NCBI GenBank assembly: GCA_027005175.1
Contig: JALTMC010000911.1
Location: forward strand, 1 to 8,958
DNA from: Myxococcales bacterium
GTDB taxonomy: Bacteria; Myxococcota_C; UBA6777
Length of the DNA: 8,958 nt
Direction of reading: 5' to 3'
A program made the position numbers and the translations under genes. A model generated the notes under the pieces. It was not told the origin of the DNA and searched no databases. It worked only from the letters and a program-made list of their open reading frames with translations. Position 1 is the stretch's first letter. The number at the start of each line of letters is the position of its first letter. Shown here in pieces: positions 7,144 through 8,958 of this stretch.

Positions 7144-8622
7144 CACCAAAATAGGCTCAAGATACTTCCAAAGTTGTGCTGTCTCATAAGGTAGCTGAAA
7201 ACGGCTTTCGTTGGACTCCAACCATTCAAGCATAAGATTGGCTGCTTCAAAATAACTCTCTTCCAGAGCTGTTTTTTCAAGAATTCCCAAAAAAAGCATC
7301 TTGAACCGTTCCACATACACGAGCTGCTTAAGCTCTCCTTCGTTGTCCCGAAGACGAAAACGAAGGCTCTCAAGAACAGCCTCTGGCTCCCACCACCCCT
7401 CATAATCAAAGTTTGCTGCCGTCGACTTTGACTCTGAAGAAGGCTTGTTATCTTGTGAGGCCGGTGCTTTCAATACGGAAGCGGGCTTCTGTTCCGGAAC
7501 TGGTGTTATAGGTTCAGAGACAACTGTAGCATCCTCAGGCTTCTTTGACAATAGTTCTACTTTTTCCTCGACGGGAGCTAGAGAATTCTCAGAAGACGAA
7601 CGTGGTGCCATCTGTCGCAAACGATCCAAAAGAGGATTCGAGGAGGAAGAAGGTACACCGGAACGCAACCGACTCAACCGTGGAGAGTGGGAAGATGGAG
7701 TAGAACGCAATCGTGCCAACCTCTCATGCGAACTCAAAGACTCAGGCGTATGAGAGTCAAGAGGCAAACCCCGATCCGAACCGAAAGGAGCAACCTTTTC
7801 CTCTTGACTCTGCCGCTCTGGTACTTGGCTCTGCCGCTCTGGTACTTGGCTCTGCCGCTCTGGTGCCTGGCTCTGGTATTCTGGTGCTTGACTCTGCCGC
7901 TCTGGTGCTTGGCTCTGCCGCTCTGGTGGCCGACTTCGTTGTGTTCGGGGAAAAGAGCGCAACCGGGCCAATCGTTCACGAGAGGACTCCGACGCTGAAG
8001 AGCCCATGGGACTCGGCCCCCGAGATACACTTCGAGAGTTGCCCATCTCACGAGAGGGAGGAGCAGGTCTTCTTGGTGATCTGCGAGCACTGTTCAATCC
8101 TTGCGAACTTGGGCGTTGCGCTCTCAACCGGGCCAGACGCTCCCTTGAGGTTCCAGTCGGTCCCAGTGGACCGATATATTCAATGGATGGATTCGAAGGA
8201 GAAGAGTGAGACGTCGCCCGAAGCTCCTGCGATGAGTTCAAATCATGACGAGAAGAATAAGAACGTCTTTGTTGCGGGAGTTCCATCGAAGCAGAACCCG
8301 AAGGACGCTGGCTTTTTCGATGGCGTTCTTTTCTGTTGAGTAAGAGAGGCTGTAACATGTTCCATAAGAGAGTTACCGGAAACTTACCTTGATAGAGACC
8401 TACCTCTTGTTGTCTCGTGAGCCACTCATAGACATGATTTTGAGCATCTTCCCAAGCACTGATGTTCCCTGCCGAGATTAAAGCAGCGACCAACTCGTCT
8501 GCAAAGTGCTCATCGTAGAGTAGTTTGTGAAGCTCTGTTGCATCTCTCTGTTTTACCAGCAGAAAACGAAGCTGTTGCAAAATGTGTTGAGGGTCCCACC
8601 AATTCTGATTCATGTTTGTCAT
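7117..8622 (-). CDS. Unrecognised protein: two copies of a WW-[DE]-P domain joined by a repetitive disordered linker
   Basis: I do not recognise this family. From the start chosen here the protein has 501 residues. Residues 7-98 and 407-501 are diverged copies of one ~95-residue, mainly helical domain: both open WW[DE]P, continue with L..LRF.L, EL..L.Y.E.F, A..N....EWL, and close with LW..L.P.L..K; about 26 positions match in my hand alignment. Between them lies a ~310-residue Ser/Pro/Arg/Gln-rich, probably disordered linker. It carries RERLARLR at 160-167 and 215-222, HERLARLR at 299-306, weaker RLSRLR and LLDRLR copies after that, and a six-copy PERQSQ[AVE] heptad at 233-274. There is no signal peptide or membrane segment. 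The frame is open to 8709, but the first 29 residues there look non-coding. ATG 8622 has GGAG seven bases upstream; ATG 8613, three codons later, has AAAGGA nine bases upstream and is an alternative. The kinase gene follows after 34 bases, suggesting an operon and a shared pathway. That this is a real gene is well supported; its function is not known. Confidence 0.85.
   Translation of the reverse strand: MTNMNQNWWDPQHILQQLRFLLVKQRDATELHKLLYDEHFADELVAALISAGNISAWEDAQNHVYEWLTRQQEVGLYQGKFPVTLLWNMLQPLLLNRKERHRKSQRPSGSASMELPQQRRSYSSRHDLNSSQELRATSHSSPSNPSIEYIGPLGPTGTSRERLARLRAQRPSSQGLNSARRSPRRPAPPSREMGNSRSVSRGPSPMGSSASESSRERLARLRSFPRTQRSRPPERQSQAPERQSQAPEYQSQAPERQSQVPERQSQVPERQSQEEKVAPFGSDRGLPLDSHTPESLSSHERLARLRSTPSSHSPRLSRLRSGVPSSSSNPLLDRLRQMAPRSSSENSLAPVEEKVELLSKKPEDATVVSEPITPVPEQKPASVLKAPASQDNKPSSESKSTAANFDYEGWWEPEAVLESLRFRLRDNEGELKQLVYVERFKMLFLGILEKTALEESYFEAANLMLEWLESNESRFQLPYETAQLWKYLEPILVLKKKHLGS
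7801..7926 (-). repeat. 21-bp coding tandem repeat, six copies (heptad PERQSQ[A/V/E])
   Basis: Six contiguous 21-base units encode PERQSQA, PERQSQA, PEYQSQA, PERQSQV, PERQSQV and PERQSQE. Units differ by single bases, mostly with conservative effect. The array sits in the disordered linker directly after the second RERLARLR motif, and its copy number is likely to vary between strains. Because the period is a multiple of three, it also keeps long antisense frames open, which explains spurious plus-strand reading frames here. Confidence 0.96.
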
Positions 8623-8908
8623 TCCTTTACTCCACCACCAAGACCTATGACATAACCACCCGCAGTTCCGACAGAAACTATAATATTCAAAGAATACAAA
8701 CTTAAACACTTCACCACGATGTTATGACCAGAAGTTCATTCACCCCCTTACCATCTCAATCCCATACAACCCACCAACAACAAGTAACATCTACAACCTG
8801 TAACACAAGAATATACGTACTCTTACAGGCATGTGCAAGTTTTTCAAAGGAGCAAGTCTCTGTATCGCTCAGACTGGAGAGGCGAATCAACCAGAGGGTG
8901 AGGAAGGT
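8623..8908. other. Intergenic region upstream of the large-protein gene
   Basis: 286 bases without a convincing gene. It must hold the promoter of the leftward large-protein gene. On the minus strand an AT-rich TATTAT (8680-8685) could be a -10 box, but the -35 position (TGTTTA) is poor. Bases ~8740-8800 are unusually rich in C and A on the plus strand. A strong Shine-Dalgarno-like AAAGGAG (8846-8852) is followed by no ATG, GTG or TTG at suitable spacing. Confidence 0.5.
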
Positions 8909-8958
8909 ATGGAAAAATCAGGAGTTAAGATATCCAACAAAGGTGAATCGAGTTCACG
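8909..8958 (+). CDS. Possible start of a rightward gene, cut by the window edge
   Basis: ATG at 8909 is preceded by GAGG with five bases of spacing, and the frame stays open to the window end, giving 16 complete polar codons beginning MEKSGVKISNKG. The same frame is open back to an ATG at 8831, which lacks a good ribosome binding site. Too little is present to assign a family, and the open frame could be chance. If real, it would be divergently transcribed from the large-protein gene. Confidence 0.35.
   Translation, partial: MEKSGVKISNKGESSS

Noticed and set aside
7801-7926. CRISPR-like array
   Set aside because: The 21-bp units are contiguous without spacers and encode an in-frame heptad, so they are a coding tandem repeat.
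7713-8339. Long plus-strand open frame of 208 codons antisense to the large protein
   Set aside because: It runs through the 21-bp array, whose period keeps all frames open, and is antisense to a gene with clear domain duplication. Its product is low-complexity with no recognisable motif.
8623-8709. Upstream 29-codon extension of the large protein to the first ATG of the open frame
   Set aside because: The extension is Phe/Tyr/Trp/Cys-rich and unlike the rest. It lies upstream of good ribosome binding sites for ATG 8622 and 8613 and overlaps the AT-rich likely promoter.

Overview
The window looks like bacterial chromosome with roughly balanced base composition. It holds two housekeeping genes (enolase, isoprenyl diphosphate synthase), a DNA polymerase X, a soluble multi-domain hybrid histidine kinase and a large low-complexity regulatory-looking protein. 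That mix suits a Gram-negative lineage with complex signalling, such as a member of the former Deltaproteobacteria (Myxococcota or Bradymonadota-like). This is a guess from style; no marker here fixes the taxon.

Layout. Positions 1-3660 read rightward: the 3' three quarters of enolase (eno), then DNA polymerase X with a PHP nuclease domain (polX), then a divergent ADP-ribosylglycohydrolase-fold protein overlapping polX by one base (TGATG junction). From 3811 leftward-reading genes follow: isoprenyl diphosphate synthase (3811-4623), a 332-base intergenic stretch with direct repeats, a candidate promoter and a strong terminator, then a hybrid histidine kinase (4956-7082). Just upstream of the kinase, and probably co-transcribed with it, is an unrecognised protein of about 501 residues (7117-8622). 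The last ~330 bases are mostly non-coding, with a possible gene start running off the right edge.

Two things stand out. First, both enolase and the ADP-ribosylglycohydrolase-like gene have their last codons plus stop codon copied in tandem downstream: three 39-base units after enolase, and two full units of 66-67 bases plus a partial one after the other gene. Both unit sizes fit whole codons (one ARH unit carries an extra A). A third pair of 36-base direct repeats lies between the synthase and kinase genes, and 21-base coding repeats lie in the large protein, so this stretch has undergone repeated local tandem duplication.

Second, the large protein has two copies of the same ~95-residue domain (a WW-[DE]-P start, an LRF motif, EWL, and LW..L.P near the end), one at each terminus. 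They are joined by a ~310-residue, probably disordered Ser/Pro/Arg-rich linker carrying repeated RERLARLR-type motifs and a six-copy heptad. I do not recognise this domain. Its position directly upstream of a soluble GAF-GAF-HisKA-HATPase-REC kinase, with a 34-base gap and a good ribosome binding site, suggests the two work together. This pair is the best candidate in the window for an undescribed system.
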